Shown here: in pieces, positions 1 through 9,032 of the stretch
Numbering within the stretch: the first letter of the stretch is position 1
Layout: each line of letters begins with the position of its first letter
From: Thomasclavelia saccharogumia DSM 17460
GTDB taxonomy: Bacteria > Bacillota_I > Bacilli_A > Erysipelotrichales > Coprobacillaceae
Assembly: GCF_000686665.1 (NCBI RefSeq)
Contig: NZ_JMLH01000007.1
Coordinates: 1 to 60,927 of the forward strand
DNA length: 60,927 nt
Direction: 5' to 3'
Notes under the pieces: generated by a model
Database searches by the model: none
What the model was told of the DNA's origin: nothing
The model's input: the letters and a program-made list of their open reading frames with translations, nothing else
Program-made: the position numbers and the translations under genes

Positions 1-53
1 ATAACTAATTTAATTTGATAATATTTTATTCAAATTATTTTATGCCGAGAAAA

Positions 54-160
54 CTTATTTATAGTGGATATTCCTAAGTTATACTTTTTCATAAGCAAAA
101 TCTTCTTGATTTTGCTTGGTTTTAACGGTTCTTAGGAATTTGGCTCCACTGTAAATAAGG
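54..160. repeat. Imperfect long inverted repeat with an inner hairpin
   Basis: The outer arms (54-78 and 131-160) pair over about 23 bases, interrupted by a few extra bases in the right arm. Between them, positions 93-102 and 108-117 form a perfect 10-bp stem with a 5-base loop (AAGCAAAATC / GATTTTGCTT). No coding frame crosses it. It could be a small palindromic mobile relic or a structured RNA end. It lies downstream of the truncated minus-strand reading frame at 283-315, so it might also be the 3' end of that transcript. Confidence 0.6.
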
Positions 161-282
161 AAATTGGAATAAATTAATTTGATTGTTTGTGCCATTATAT
201 TTTGCTATTTTTTACTAATTAGCTCATATCTTTTACTTCTGTTATCCAATTTAATTTGCCAAAAATTTGTTAAAATAAAATG

Positions 283-315
283 CTAATCAACAGTCATAAA
301 TAAGTTATCTTTCAT
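283..315 (-). pseudogene. Ten-codon reading frame, start of a lost gene
   Basis: On the minus strand an ATG at 315 follows a very strong ribosome binding site (GGAAGGAGGG, 330-321). It encodes only MKDNLFMTVD before a TAG at 285-283. A consensus promoter and a palindromic operator stand directly upstream. Such complete expression signals in front of ten codons suggest that the body of the gene was deleted. A genuine leader peptide is the alternative. The product cannot be identified from ten residues. Confidence 0.45.
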
Positions 316-331
316 TTTATCCCTCCTTCCT

Positions 332-353
332 ATTGACCTATTTATCGGTCAAT
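332..353 (-). promoter_or_regulatory. Palindromic operator, TetR-like
   Basis: ATTGACC (332-338) and GGTCAAT (347-353) form a 7-bp inverted repeat with an 8-base spacer. It lies just downstream of the expected start of the minus-strand promoter. The TTGACC...GGTCAA pattern is of the kind bound by TetR/AcrR-type repressors. No such repressor gene is in the window, so the regulator is inference. Confidence 0.5.
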
Positions 354-361
354 TTACATGT

Positions 362-390
362 ATTATAACATCACTTTTCTATAATATCAA
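362..390 (-). promoter_or_regulatory. Sigma-A promoter for the truncated frame
   Basis: Read on the minus strand, TTGATA (390-385) and TATAAT (367-362) are separated by exactly 17 bases, and a TG extends the -10 box. Transcription would begin near 355, at the edge of the palindrome at 332-353. Confidence 0.65.
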
Positions 391-396
391 TATTTT

Positions 397-449
397 TGAA
401 CTTATTTTAGTTCATTTTTATATACTTTTTGAACTATATTTGATATAAT
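397..449 (+). promoter_or_regulatory. Extended -10 promoter with three operator half-sites for the XRE gene
   Basis: TATAAT at 444-449 is preceded by TG at 441-442, an extended -10 box. Three half-sites alternate in orientation: TGAACT (397-402), AGTTCA (409-414) and TGAACTA (430-436). They make two overlapping inverted repeats across the -35 region. This is a typical layout for autoregulation by a Cro/C1-type repressor, although binding by the downstream gene product is inferred. Confidence 0.55.
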
Positions 450-497
450 CATATTGCATTATTCATAATTTTAGATTATACAAGGAGGTGTGAGCTT

Positions 498-1076
498 ATG
501 TCATTTGGATCTCAATTAAGACGTATACGTAAGTTCAAAGGGTTAGACCAAGCAGAACTTGGTAAACGTATTGGTTTATCTGATAAGTCTGCATATGCAA
601 CAATTTCACAATACGAACGTGGAGCCAAGAAACCCAGAAATAAAGAAACAATTTATAAGCTTGCTGATGCATTAGGTGTATCTCCATTTATGTTAGAAGA
701 ACCTGATATAGAACATGGAGAAAAAGTCATACATACTTTATTTTGGCTTGCAATAACTTACGGTTTGGAAATTGATGAATTAGACGGTCAACCTATTTTT
801 CGTTTTAATCAAAACAAATTCGGTGTTGTGCAAAATGATGTCCTACAGGATCAATTGCAAGATTGGCTAGAAATTGCAAAGAAAGAGAGAACAGGACTTT
901 TTGCAACTGTAAAACTTTATGACTGGATGTTAAGTTATCCAATCACAGAGAACAATTTTATTTCAAAAGAACTTAACGAATTTGAATTTGATACAATTGA
1001 AGAACTTGAAAAAGCATATTACAAAGCATTACATAAAAAATATAGTTCTGAGATCAAAGTGGAAGATAAAGATTAA
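498..1076 (+). CDS. XRE-family transcriptional regulator
   Basis: The 192-residue protein has an N-terminal Cro/C1-type helix-turn-helix at about residues 5-62, with the family pattern LRRIRKFKGLDQAELGKRIG and a later SQYERGAKKPR. Residues 70-190 are charged, rich in Phe and Glu, and match no domain I recognise. The ATG at 498 follows AAGGAGGTG at 482-490, which fixes the start. It stands alone, convergent with guaA, behind an operator-bearing promoter. Its targets are unknown. The neighbouring broken promoter region suggests accessory DNA. DNA binding is secure from the motif. Confidence 0.85.
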   Translation: MSFGSQLRRIRKFKGLDQAELGKRIGLSDKSAYATISQYERGAKKPRNKETIYKLADALGVSPFMLEEPDIEHGEKVIHTLFWLAITYGLEIDELDGQPIFRFNQNKFGVVQNDVLQDQLQDWLEIAKKERTGLFATVKLYDWMLSYPITENNFISKELNEFEFDTIEELEKAYYKALHKKYSSEIKVEDKD

Positions 1077-1200
1077 TCTTCCTTTTTTCTTACCTCCTTA
1101 CCATACTTGATATTTTATAAATATCAATTTATTTAAGATAAATAGTCAAGTGATGTTATAGTGTGTATCAAAAGTGTATCATTTAAACTTCAATAAACAA

Positions 1201-1226
1201 AAAAAGCTCGATTTAATCGAACTTTT
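1201..1226 (-). terminator. Intrinsic terminator of purA-guaA
   Basis: On the minus strand the hairpin AGTTCGAT/ATCGAGCT (one G-T pair) with a 3-base loop is followed by a run of T. It lies 15 bases past the guaA stop. Confidence 0.7.
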
Positions 1227-1240
1227 CTCTATTTACTATA

Positions 1241-2788
1241 CTATTCAAACTCTATTGTCCCTGGTGGTTTTGAAGTAATATCATACATTACTCTGTTTAC
1301 CCCACGAACCTCATTTATAATTCTAGACATAACTTTATTTAATACTTCATATGGGATTTGAGCTGCTTCAGCAGTCATGAAATCAATTGTATTAACTGCA
1401 CGTAATGCAACAGCATAATCATACGTTCTTTCATCACCCATAACACCTACAGAACGCATATTTGTTAAGGCTGCAAAATATTGACCAATCGATCTATCTA
1501 AACCAGCTTTAGCAATCTCTTCTCTATAGATTGCATCAGCATCTTGAACGATTTTAACTTTTTCACCAGTAACTTCACCAATAATTCTGATTCCAAGTCC
1601 CGGTCCTGGGAAAGGTTGTCTAAAGACTAAATATTCAGGAATACCTAATTCTAACCCAACTTTACGAACTTCGTCTTTGAAAAGATCACGTAATGGTTCA
1701 ATGATTTCTTTAAAATCTACAGCATCAGGTAATCCGCCCACATTATGATGAGATTTAATTACTGCTGATTCTCCACCTAAGCCGCTTTCAACAACATCTG
1801 GATAAATAGTTCCTTGAACTAAGAAATCTACAGCTCCGATCTTTTTAGCTTCTTCTTCAAAAACACGAATAAATTCTTCACCAATAATTTTACGTTTAGC
1901 TTCTGGTTCTGTAACGCCTTTTAATTTTGCATAATATCTTTCTTGAGCATTAACACGAATAAAGTTTAAATCATATTGCCCTTCTGGTCCAAATACAGCT
2001 TCTACCTCATCACCTTCATTTTTACGAAGTAATCCATGATCAACAAAAACGCAAGTTAATTGATTCCCAATTGCTTTAGATAATAATACTGCTGCAACAG
2101 AAGAATCAACACCACCAGATAAAGCACATAATACTTTACCATTACCGACTCTTTCTCTAATCGCTTTGATTTGCTCTTCAACAAATGAATCCATGCGCCA
2201 GTCACCACTACAATTACATACATCTAAAACAAAGTTAGATAAAATATTTTTTCCATATTCAGTATGTAATACTTCTGGATGGAACTGAATTGCATATAAC
2301 TTTTGATCAGCATTTTCACAAGAAGCTACCGGACAATCTTTTGTATAAGAAGTGATTTTAAAACCTGGTCCAATCTTAGAAATATAATCGAAATGACTCA
2401 TCCAGCAAATCGATTCTTCAGGAACCCCTTTAAATAACTTAGAATCTTTATCACTTATGATTAAATTAGATTTACCATATTCTCTAACATCAGCTCTTTC
2501 AACTTTACCACCCAAAATATGCTGCATCAACTGCGCCCCATAACATAAACCTAATACTGGAATTCCTAATTCAAATAATTCCTTTTTATATGTTGGAGAA
2601 TCTTCCAAATAACAGCTGTTAGGACCACCAGTTAAGATAATTCCTTTAGGATTCATTTCTTTGATCTTTTCAATATTCGTTTTATAAGAATAGATTTCAC
2701 AATAAACATTACATTCACGAACCCTACGAGCTACTAATTGATTATATTGACCACCAAAATCAATAACAATGACCAACTCTCTTTTCAC
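1241..2788 (-). CDS. guaA: GMP synthase (glutamine-hydrolysing)
   Basis: This is the full-length 515-residue enzyme converting XMP to GMP with ATP and glutamine. The N-terminal class I amidotransferase domain (about 1-195) carries the nucleophile in GLCYGAQLM and the HPE of the triad. The ATP pyrophosphatase domain has [12 protein letters not shown] near residue 225. The C-terminal dimerisation domain ends [10 protein letters not shown]. The start is a GTG at 2788, because AAGGAGGAAG (2802-2793) is correctly spaced to it. The ATG at 2792 is in another frame. The ribosome binding site overlaps the purA stop, so the two genes are translated from one message. Confidence 0.97.
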   Translation of the reverse strand: MKRELVIVIDFGGQYNQLVARRVRECNVYCEIYSYKTNIEKIKEMNPKGIILTGGPNSCYLEDSPTYKKELFELGIPVLGLCYGAQLMQHILGGKVERADVREYGKSNLIISDKDSKLFKGVPEESICWMSHFDYISKIGPGFKITSYTKDCPVASCENADQKLYAIQFHPEVLHTEYGKNILSNFVLDVCNCSGDWRMDSFVEEQIKAIRERVGNGKVLCALSGGVDSSVAAVLLSKAIGNQLTCVFVDHGLLRKNEGDEVEAVFGPEGQYDLNFIRVNAQERYYAKLKGVTEPEAKRKIIGEEFIRVFEEEAKKIGAVDFLVQGTIYPDVVESGLGGESAVIKSHHNVGGLPDAVDFKEIIEPLRDLFKDEVRKVGLELGIPEYLVFRQPFPGPGLGIRIIGEVTGEKVKIVQDADAIYREEIAKAGLDRSIGQYFAALTNMRSVGVMGDERTYDYAVALRAVNTIDFMTAEAAQIPYEVLNKVMSRIINEVRGVNRVMYDITSKPPGTIEFE

Positions 2789-2800
2789 GCATCTTCCTCC

Positions 2801-4191
<1,391 letters not shown>

Positions 4192-4237
4192 ATTAGTAAA
4201 ATTAATATATCACAATTATGATATAAGGAGTGCTTAT

Positions 4238-5116
4238 ATGTATATCAAACTAGAACAATACAAAATATTTAATGAAGCTGCTACAACTTTATCCTTTTCC
4301 ACAGCAGCTAGAAACTTATTTATCTCTCAATCTGCAGTATCCCAAACTATTAGCAGCATTGAAAAAGAATTACAAATTCAACTATTTGTCCGCAATTCTA
4401 AAGGAGTTACTTTAACCAAAGAAGGAAAATTACTGCATCAGCAAATCGATCAGGCTCTGGCCTTAATTACTGGAGTTGAAAACCAGCTTTCTAACTATCA
4501 TGAATTAAAAGAAGGTGAATTGATCATTGGGGCTGGTGACACTTTTAGTGAATATTTTTTAACTGCTCATATCGTCAAATTTAAGCAGTTATATCCTGGT
4601 GTCAAAATTAAAGTTATTAATCGTACTAGTTTAGAAACACGCGAATTATTAAAATCCGATCAAATTGATATTGGCTTTTTAAATCTGCCAATTAAAGATG
4701 ATTCCCTTGTAATCAAAGAATGTTTTCAAGTTCATGATATTTTCGTCTCTAAAAACTTAGATGATCATATTTATTCATTTGCTGAATTAGCTAATCAGCC
4801 CCTGATCTTATTAGAAAAATCATCAAATACAAGAAACCGTATCGATAACTATTTTGCTGAAAAAGGTCTGCTTTTAAAACCAACTATTGAATTAGGTGCT
4901 CATAACCTATTATTAGACTTCGCTCGAGCCGGCTTAGGCATTTCTTGTGTCATTAAAGAATTCTCACAAGATCTACTAAATCAAGGGATCGTTCATGAAA
5001 TCAAGACTATTCAGCCCTTGCCTAAACGCAGTATTGGCTATGCTTATCCTAAAAGACGCAGCCGGTCTATTGCTACTAATAAGTTTATTGAATTAATTGC
5101 TAAAAATAACGATTAA
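4238..5116 (+). CDS. LysR-family transcriptional regulator
   Basis: The 292-residue protein has the LysR layout. A winged helix-turn-helix at residues 1-60 (FSTAARNLFISQSAVSQTI) is followed by a periplasmic-binding-like effector domain (about 90-290, starting GELIIGAGDTFSEYFL). The ATG follows ATAAGGAG at 4224-4231. It is divergent from purA, which often points to control of the neighbour, but nothing in the sequence names the effector. A strong bidirectional hairpin follows. Confidence 0.9.
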   Translation: MYIKLEQYKIFNEAATTLSFSTAARNLFISQSAVSQTISSIEKELQIQLFVRNSKGVTLTKEGKLLHQQIDQALALITGVENQLSNYHELKEGELIIGAGDTFSEYFLTAHIVKFKQLYPGVKIKVINRTSLETRELLKSDQIDIGFLNLPIKDDSLVIKECFQVHDIFVSKNLDDHIYSFAELANQPLILLEKSSNTRNRIDNYFAEKGLLLKPTIELGAHNLLLDFARAGLGISCVIKEFSQDLLNQGIVHEIKTIQPLPKRSIGYAYPKRRSRSIATNKFIELIAKNND

Positions 5117-5124
5117 CTATAAGT

Positions 5125-5157
5125 TCAAAAAAGCCGCATTATTTAATATAATGCGAC
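5125..5157 (-). terminator. Terminator for the cinA-like operon
   Basis: CGCATTAT (5135-5142) pairs with ATAATGCG (5148-5155), and on the minus strand a run of six T follows. The hairpin lies between two convergent genes and may also stop the LysR transcript. Confidence 0.75.
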
Positions 5158-5173
5158 TCAAAAAAACTATTTT

Positions 5174-5425
5174 TTAACCCTTTAATCCTCTTGACTGACG
5201 ATCCATATCCTCAATAACAATATCATAAATTTCTCCAAGAGTAGCACAGTACTCTAAGATCAACCATGGTTCATTAGTATGAAAATGAATTTTAATCAAC
5301 TCATCATCACCAACCGCTAATAAACAATCACCTTTAAAATTTTTTGTAATATAATCATTAATTACATCTTCATCAAGATTTTCACCTTCAATTAATAATT
5401 GAGTATCATATCTAAATTCAAGCAT
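5174..5425 (-). CDS. Stand-alone FakA/YloV-like domain protein
   Basis: The 83-residue protein resembles one segment of the DAK-type fatty acid kinase FakA (YloV). Its core GDCLLAVGDDELIKIHFHTN matches the GDSLVVVGDDxLVKVHVHT pattern of that family. The kinase and nucleotide domains are absent, so it cannot be a full kinase. It lies 10 bases after the cinA-like gene and shares its message and terminator. The role is unknown. A binding or regulatory subunit, or a remnant, are both possible. Confidence 0.65.
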   Translation of the reverse strand: MLEFRYDTQLLIEGENLDEDVINDYITKNFKGDCLLAVGDDELIKIHFHTNEPWLILEYCATLGEIYDIVIEDMDRQSRGLKG

Positions 5426-5435
5426 TCATTTCTCC

Positions 5436-6506
5436 TTAATTATAACTCTGTTGTGTTAAAAACTGATATACCCGACTAATGATCCTTGATTCTAACTTAC
5501 TGTATGATAAAGTCGGATCTTTTAATAACGGTACTTCAAAATAATCTTTACGATCTAAATATTCAAGTTTGATTTTAACGATCACACCTAAGCGATGATC
5601 TAAACAATCAATTGTCATTGTCAGTACTTCTTCACTATGATTTTCACCTAAACTAAAACCATCACGTAATTTAAATTTATCACAATTATAAATAATAAAA
5701 TATGTTGGCATGATCTTAGCCAAAGCCTCTTTTAGATTAGGCTCTCTAATAATGTATTTACCAATTACAGCTTCGATCCTTTTTTTAATCGGTAGCATTT
5801 TTTCATCAGCAGCTTCCTTTGAACCAGCTTTACACCCAAGACGGATACGCACCGTTTCTTCTGAAGCATATAAAGCAATACTTACTTCGCTTTGCTGATT
5901 GATTAAATCTTCTAACACTTCATCAACCTTACTTTCGCCAATTCCCATAGTTAAAAAATCATAAGTATAGATAATATCTTTTTTATACTGACTTAAATAA
6001 GCTTTTAACACATGATCAACAACATATTTCATCTCTTTAGGGGGACCAGGTAAATTAACGATCATTTTATCATCTTGAGACATTACACAACCATTAGCAG
6101 TTCCAACTTCATTTTCTAAGACATAGCATCCTTTAGGAAAATAGGCCTGTTTAAAATTGTTTTCAGGAATTTCACCCCATGTAGTTACAAATCGACATTT
6201 CTCTGCAACCTTTTTTGCTTCATCTTCTAAATATACTAACTCCAATCCTAAATATTGAGCTGATAGTTCTTTAGTTAAATCATCCTGCGTTGGTCCTAAA
6301 CCACCTGTTGTAATAACACAATCAGCCCCTCGTTTAAAAGCAATATCTAAACACTGTTTAAAGCGCTCAGGATTATCACCAACAGTAGTTTGAAAATAAA
6401 CATTAAAACCTAAATCTTTACACATCTTTTGAATATATGCGGCATTGGTATTAACAATTTCACCAAGTAATAATTCTGTACCAACATTAATAATTTCTAC
6501 ATTCAT
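5436..6506 (-). CDS. CinA-like molybdopterin-binding-domain protein lacking the deamidase domain
   Basis: Residues 1-170 form the MoaB/MogA-like domain typical of CinA, with NVGTELLLGEIVNTN, TTGGLGPTQDDLTKE and NLPGPPKEM. Residues 180-265 match the linking domain. In ordinary CinA (about 410 residues) a nicotinamide-nucleotide deamidase domain follows. Here residues 270-356 are a different sequence that I do not recognise (RDGFSLGENHSEEV, YFEVPLLKDPTLS). Full activity in NAD salvage is therefore doubtful. AGGAGG at 6520-6515 sets the start. It sits upstream of the FakA-like gene. Confidence 0.8.
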   Translation of the reverse strand: MNVEIINVGTELLLGEIVNTNAAYIQKMCKDLGFNVYFQTTVGDNPERFKQCLDIAFKRGADCVITTGGLGPTQDDLTKELSAQYLGLELVYLEDEAKKVAEKCRFVTTWGEIPENNFKQAYFPKGCYVLENEVGTANGCVMSQDDKMIVNLPGPPKEMKYVVDHVLKAYLSQYKKDIIYTYDFLTMGIGESKVDEVLEDLINQQSEVSIALYASEETVRIRLGCKAGSKEAADEKMLPIKKRIEAVIGKYIIREPNLKEALAKIMPTYFIIYNCDKFKLRDGFSLGENHSEEVLTMTIDCLDHRLGVIVKIKLEYLDRKDYFEVPLLKDPTLSYSKLESRIISRVYQFLTQQSYN

Positions 6507-6651
6507 GCATTATTCCTCCTAAAACGATATCTATATTATAAATAATTTTAACCATTTTTCCAGTCAAATAATCATTTTATATAAGATGATGTTATTTTCA
6601 AATACTAATATTACATATCTTTAACCTAAATTTAAATATTTATAACAAAAA

Positions 6652-6671
6652 AGAAATGGCGAACCATTTCT
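6652..6671 (-). terminator. Terminator of rplS
   Basis: AGAAATGG/CCATTTCT with a 4-base loop is followed on the minus strand by six T. It begins inside the rplS stop codon. Confidence 0.85.
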
Positions 6672-7021
6672 TATTTTCTAACTTCTTTAATTCTAGCAGC
6701 TTTACCTGATAATCCACGTAAGTAATGTAATTTAGCACGACGTACTTTACCAACTTTAACTACTTCAATATGATCAATGATTGGTGTATGAACTGGGAAA
6801 GTTCTTTCAACACCTACTTGGTATGAGATTTTTCTTACTGTAAATGTTTCAGAAATACCCCTACCTTTTCTTGCAATACAAACCCCTTCAAATAATTGGA
6901 CACGGAATTTGTCACCTTCTTTAATTTTTACAAATACTTTTAATGTATCCCCTGCTTTGAATTGAGGAATATCATTTCTTAATTGTTTTTTAGTAATTTG
7001 TTCTACTAATTGTAAATTCAT
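6671..7021 (-). CDS. rplS: 50S ribosomal protein L19
   Basis: The 116-residue protein is a complete L19 ([19 protein letters not shown]-type strand [44 protein letters not shown]). It sits at the 30S-50S interface. An in-frame ATG at 7060 gives a longer frame, but AAGGAGAAG just before 7021 and the family N-terminus place the start at 7021. The extra upstream codons overlap the leader RNA. It has its own promoter in the end of trmD, so it can be made independently of the rpsP operon. Confidence 0.97.
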   Translation of the reverse strand: MNLQLVEQITKKQLRNDIPQFKAGDTLKVFVKIKEGDKFRVQLFEGVCIARKGRGISETFTVRKISYQVGVERTFPVHTPIIDHIEVVKVGKVRRAKLHYLRGLSGKAARIKEVRK

Positions 7022-7050
7022 TTCTCTTCTCCTTCTCCAAAAATTGTCTT

Positions 7051-7095
7051 GAATGTTCATTCGATTAACCAGCGGAACATCTGCAGTCTCACGAC
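7051..7095 (-). promoter_or_regulatory. Probable L19 leader RNA
   Basis: Between the promoter and rplS the minus strand reads a conserved-looking segment. GATGTTC and GAACATT pair around a loop containing CCGCTGGTT. This resembles the ribosomal protein L19 leader known in Firmicutes, an autoregulatory mRNA structure. The match is from memory of the family, not from a covariance search. Confidence 0.6.
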
Positions 7096-7101
7096 TTTTT
7101 C

Positions 7102-7130
7102 ATTATAAAGAAAACACTAGTAAAAATCAA
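7102..7130 (-). promoter_or_regulatory. Sigma-A promoter of rplS
   Basis: On the minus strand TTGATT (7130-7125) and TATAAT (7107-7102) are 17 bases apart. The -35 box overlaps the trmD stop codon. Transcription would start near 7095, at the first base of the leader structure. Confidence 0.75.
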
Positions 7131-7846
7131 TCATTTTTTTCAATTTTTTTCATCATTTCTAAACTTTCTTCATCAAATTGATATGATCGTAATAAATCTG
7201 GTCTTTTTAAATAAGTTTTTTTAAGAGCCTGATATTTTCGCCATTTACGAATATTTTCATGATGCCCACTTAATAAAACAGCTGGTACTTCATTACCATC
7301 ATAACATTGTGGTCTAGTATACTGAGGATACTCTAAAAGCCCCTGACTAAAAGAATCATCCTGATGACTATCTTCTTTGATTGCACCATCTAGTAATCTA
7401 ATAACAGCATCACTTACGACCATGCTGCCAAGCTCGCCACCAGTTAAAACATAATCACCTATAGATATTTCCATATCAACATAATTTCTAATTCTTTCAT
7501 CAAAACCTTCATAATGTCCACAAATAATAACTAGATGTTCCTGATGCGACAAATCAACCGCTAAGCCATGATTTAAAGTTGATCCCTGGGGCGACATTAA
7601 AATAACCATACTTTTATCACTGCAAATTGTCTTTAAACACTCAACTATTGGTTCACACATCAACACCATCCCTTGACCACCACCATAAGGGTAGTCATCA
7701 ACATGTTTGTGTTTATCATTAGAAAATTCTCTAAAATCATGTAACGTTACTTTAACAAGCTCTTTATCAATAGCTCTTTTTATAATTGATGTATTTAGAA
7801 AACCTGTAAACATTTCAGGAAACAACGTCAAAATATCAATCTTCAT
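7127..7846 (-). CDS. trmD: tRNA (guanine37-N1)-methyltransferase
   Basis: TrmD methylates G37 next to the anticodon and prevents frameshifting. The 239-residue protein shows the SPOUT trefoil-knot elements GHYEGFDERIRNYVDMEISIG and DYVLTGGELGSM, plus the opening KIDILTLFPEMF. The ATG at 7846 follows AAAGGG with 7-base spacing. An upstream in-frame TTG (7849) is less likely. It overlaps the end of rimM by 11 bases, as expected for translational coupling in the rpsP-khpA-rimM-trmD operon. Confidence 0.97.
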   Translation of the reverse strand: MKIDILTLFPEMFTGFLNTSIIKRAIDKELVKVTLHDFREFSNDKHKHVDDYPYGGGQGMVLMCEPIVECLKTICSDKSMVILMSPQGSTLNHGLAVDLSHQEHLVIICGHYEGFDERIRNYVDMEISIGDYVLTGGELGSMVVSDAVIRLLDGAIKEDSHQDDSFSQGLLEYPQYTRPQCYDGNEVPAVLLSGHHENIRKWRKYQALKKTYLKRPDLLRSYQFDEESLEMMKKIEKND

Positions 7847-8345
7847 CAATTAACCCTTTAATTAACTGAACTCTAATTATTTGATTATCTAAATCAACAT
7901 CTTTAATAAAAGCATCGACATAAGGAATAGCCACATTTTTACCATGGTGATCAACATTCAATATATCATGACGTCCATTATCATAAATAGAAGTAACATT
8001 ACCAATTAATTTACCTTCCAAACTTACTACTTGCAAACCAATCAAATCACTATAAAAATATTCATCCTCATCTAACAATTCATCATCTTTTAATCCATAA
8101 ACAAATGAACCAACATATTTTTCAACTAAATTTATATCTTGATTATCTTTAAACGCCACCAAATAATTACCTTTATGAATTCTAGATGAAACGATCACAA
8201 ACTCTAGATCCACGCCTTGATAACGAATATAAAGAGAATTACCTTTTTTAAATCTCACCGCACCAAAATCACTATTTGACCTTATTTTCAATTCACCTTT
8301 TAAGCCATGTTTTCCAATAATTTTTCCAACCTTAACTTTCTCCAT
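7836..8345 (-). CDS. rimM: 16S rRNA processing protein RimM
   Basis: RimM is a 30S maturation factor that binds S19. The 169-residue protein has the N-terminal barrel (KVGKIIGKHGLKGELKI) and the C-terminal PRC-barrel (YYSDLIGLQV-type segment, then YVDAFIKDVDLDNQIIRV). The ATG at 8345 follows TTTGGAGGTAAG, so the longer frame back to 8402 is rejected. That extension runs through a hairpin. The attenuator-like terminator just before the gene means expression may be set below that of rpsP and khpA. Confidence 0.95.
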   Translation of the reverse strand: MEKVKVGKIIGKHGLKGELKIRSNSDFGAVRFKKGNSLYIRYQGVDLEFVIVSSRIHKGNYLVAFKDNQDINLVEKYVGSFVYGLKDDELLDEDEYFYSDLIGLQVVSLEGKLIGNVTSIYDNGRHDILNVDHHGKNVAIPYVDAFIKDVDLDNQIIRVQLIKGLIDED

Positions 8346-8354
8346 CTTACCTCC

Positions 8355-8383
8355 AAAAAAATAGATGTGCTCAGCACATCTAT
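8355..8383 (-). terminator. Terminator-like attenuator between khpA and rimM
   Basis: ATAGATGTGC (8361-8370) and GCACATCTAT (8374-8383) form a perfect 10-bp stem with a 3-base loop. Seven T follow on the minus strand, then the rimM ribosome binding site. It starts 3 bases after the khpA stop, inside an operon. Confidence 0.8.
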
Positions 8384-8385
8384 CA

Positions 8386-8634
8386 TTATTCATACGATTC
8401 AAACTTAATATCTAGTTTCTTATTAGTCTTACGACCAGCAACTGACATTAATTGTCTAATTGAATTAGCCATTGCTCCTTTACGTCCGATTAATCTAGCA
8501 ATATCACTCTGTGCAGAATAAACATGTAAAACAACAACATTTTCTTCTAACGAAGGCAATTCACGAACTTCTAGATGTTCCTTATCCTCAACTAATTCAA
8601 TTGCAATATCCTTAAGAATCTTAGCATAATCCAT
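8386..8634 (-). CDS. khpA: KH-domain RNA-binding protein KhpA
   Basis: This 82-residue single-KH-domain protein (YlqC/KhpA family) has the RNA-gripping GxxG loop in RLIGRKGAMANSIRQLM. KhpA works with KhpB as a global RNA chaperone linked to cell division in streptococci. The KhpB gene is not in the window. It starts 2 bases after the rpsP stop in the conserved order rpsP-khpA-rimM-trmD. Length and motif fit the family exactly. Confidence 0.93.
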   Translation of the reverse strand: MDYAKILKDIAIELVEDKEHLEVRELPSLEENVVVLHVYSAQSDIARLIGRKGAMANSIRQLMSVAGRKTNKKLDIKFESYE

Positions 8635-8636
8635 AA

Positions 8637-8909
8637 TTACTTACCTAATTTTGAATCAGCAAATTTTTTCATAATTCCTTGTTTAGATAATAAGTTTCTA
8701 ACTGTATCAGATGGTTGCGCACCATTATTTAACCATTTTAATACTTCTTCTTCTTTGATTGTAACTTGTGCAGGATCAGTACAAGGATTATAAGTTCCTA
8801 ATAATTCAATAAAACGTCCATCTCTTGGAGCTCTTGAATCTGCTGCTACAATTCTATAGAAAGGAGCTTTTTTAGCACCCATTCTGATTAATCTTAATTT
8901 TACTGCCAT
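8637..8909 (-). CDS. rpsP: 30S ribosomal protein S16
   Basis: The complete S16 has 90 residues, with the usual start [19 protein letters not shown] and the [14 protein letters not shown] segment. It is an early assembly protein of the 30S body and the first gene of the rpsP-khpA-rimM-trmD operon. A consensus promoter lies just upstream and AGGAGG precedes the ATG. Confidence 0.98.
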   Translation of the reverse strand: MAVKLRLIRMGAKKAPFYRIVAADSRAPRDGRFIELLGTYNPCTDPAQVTIKEEEVLKWLNNGAQPSDTVRNLLSKQGIMKKFADSKLGK

Positions 8910-8940
8910 TTATATTTCCTCCTAATTAATTTACTTGTAC

Positions 8941-8969
8941 ACTTTAACATAACATTTTAAAGGTGTCAA
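8941..8969 (-). promoter_or_regulatory. Promoter of the rpsP operon
   Basis: TTGACA (8969-8964) and TAAAGT (8946-8941) are 17 bases apart on the minus strand. The -35 box lies within one arm of the nagZ terminator hairpin. Confidence 0.75.
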
Positions 8970-8988
8970 GCTTTTTTACTTGACACCT
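8961..8988 (-). terminator. Hairpin terminator of nagZ, shared with the rpsP promoter
   Basis: AGGTGTCAAG and CTTGACACCT form a perfect 10-bp stem with an 8-base loop, 44 bases after the nagZ stop. The following T run is short. One arm contains the TTGACA of the rpsP promoter. Confidence 0.65.
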
Positions 8989-9032
8989 TATATATTTAAT
9001 TGTTTTTTAGAAGAAAATATCTAAACATCCTA

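Noticed and set aside
7836-8402. Longer rimM start at 8402
   Set aside because: The extension runs through the terminator hairpin and lacks a ribosome binding site; ATG 8345 has GGAGG at correct spacing.
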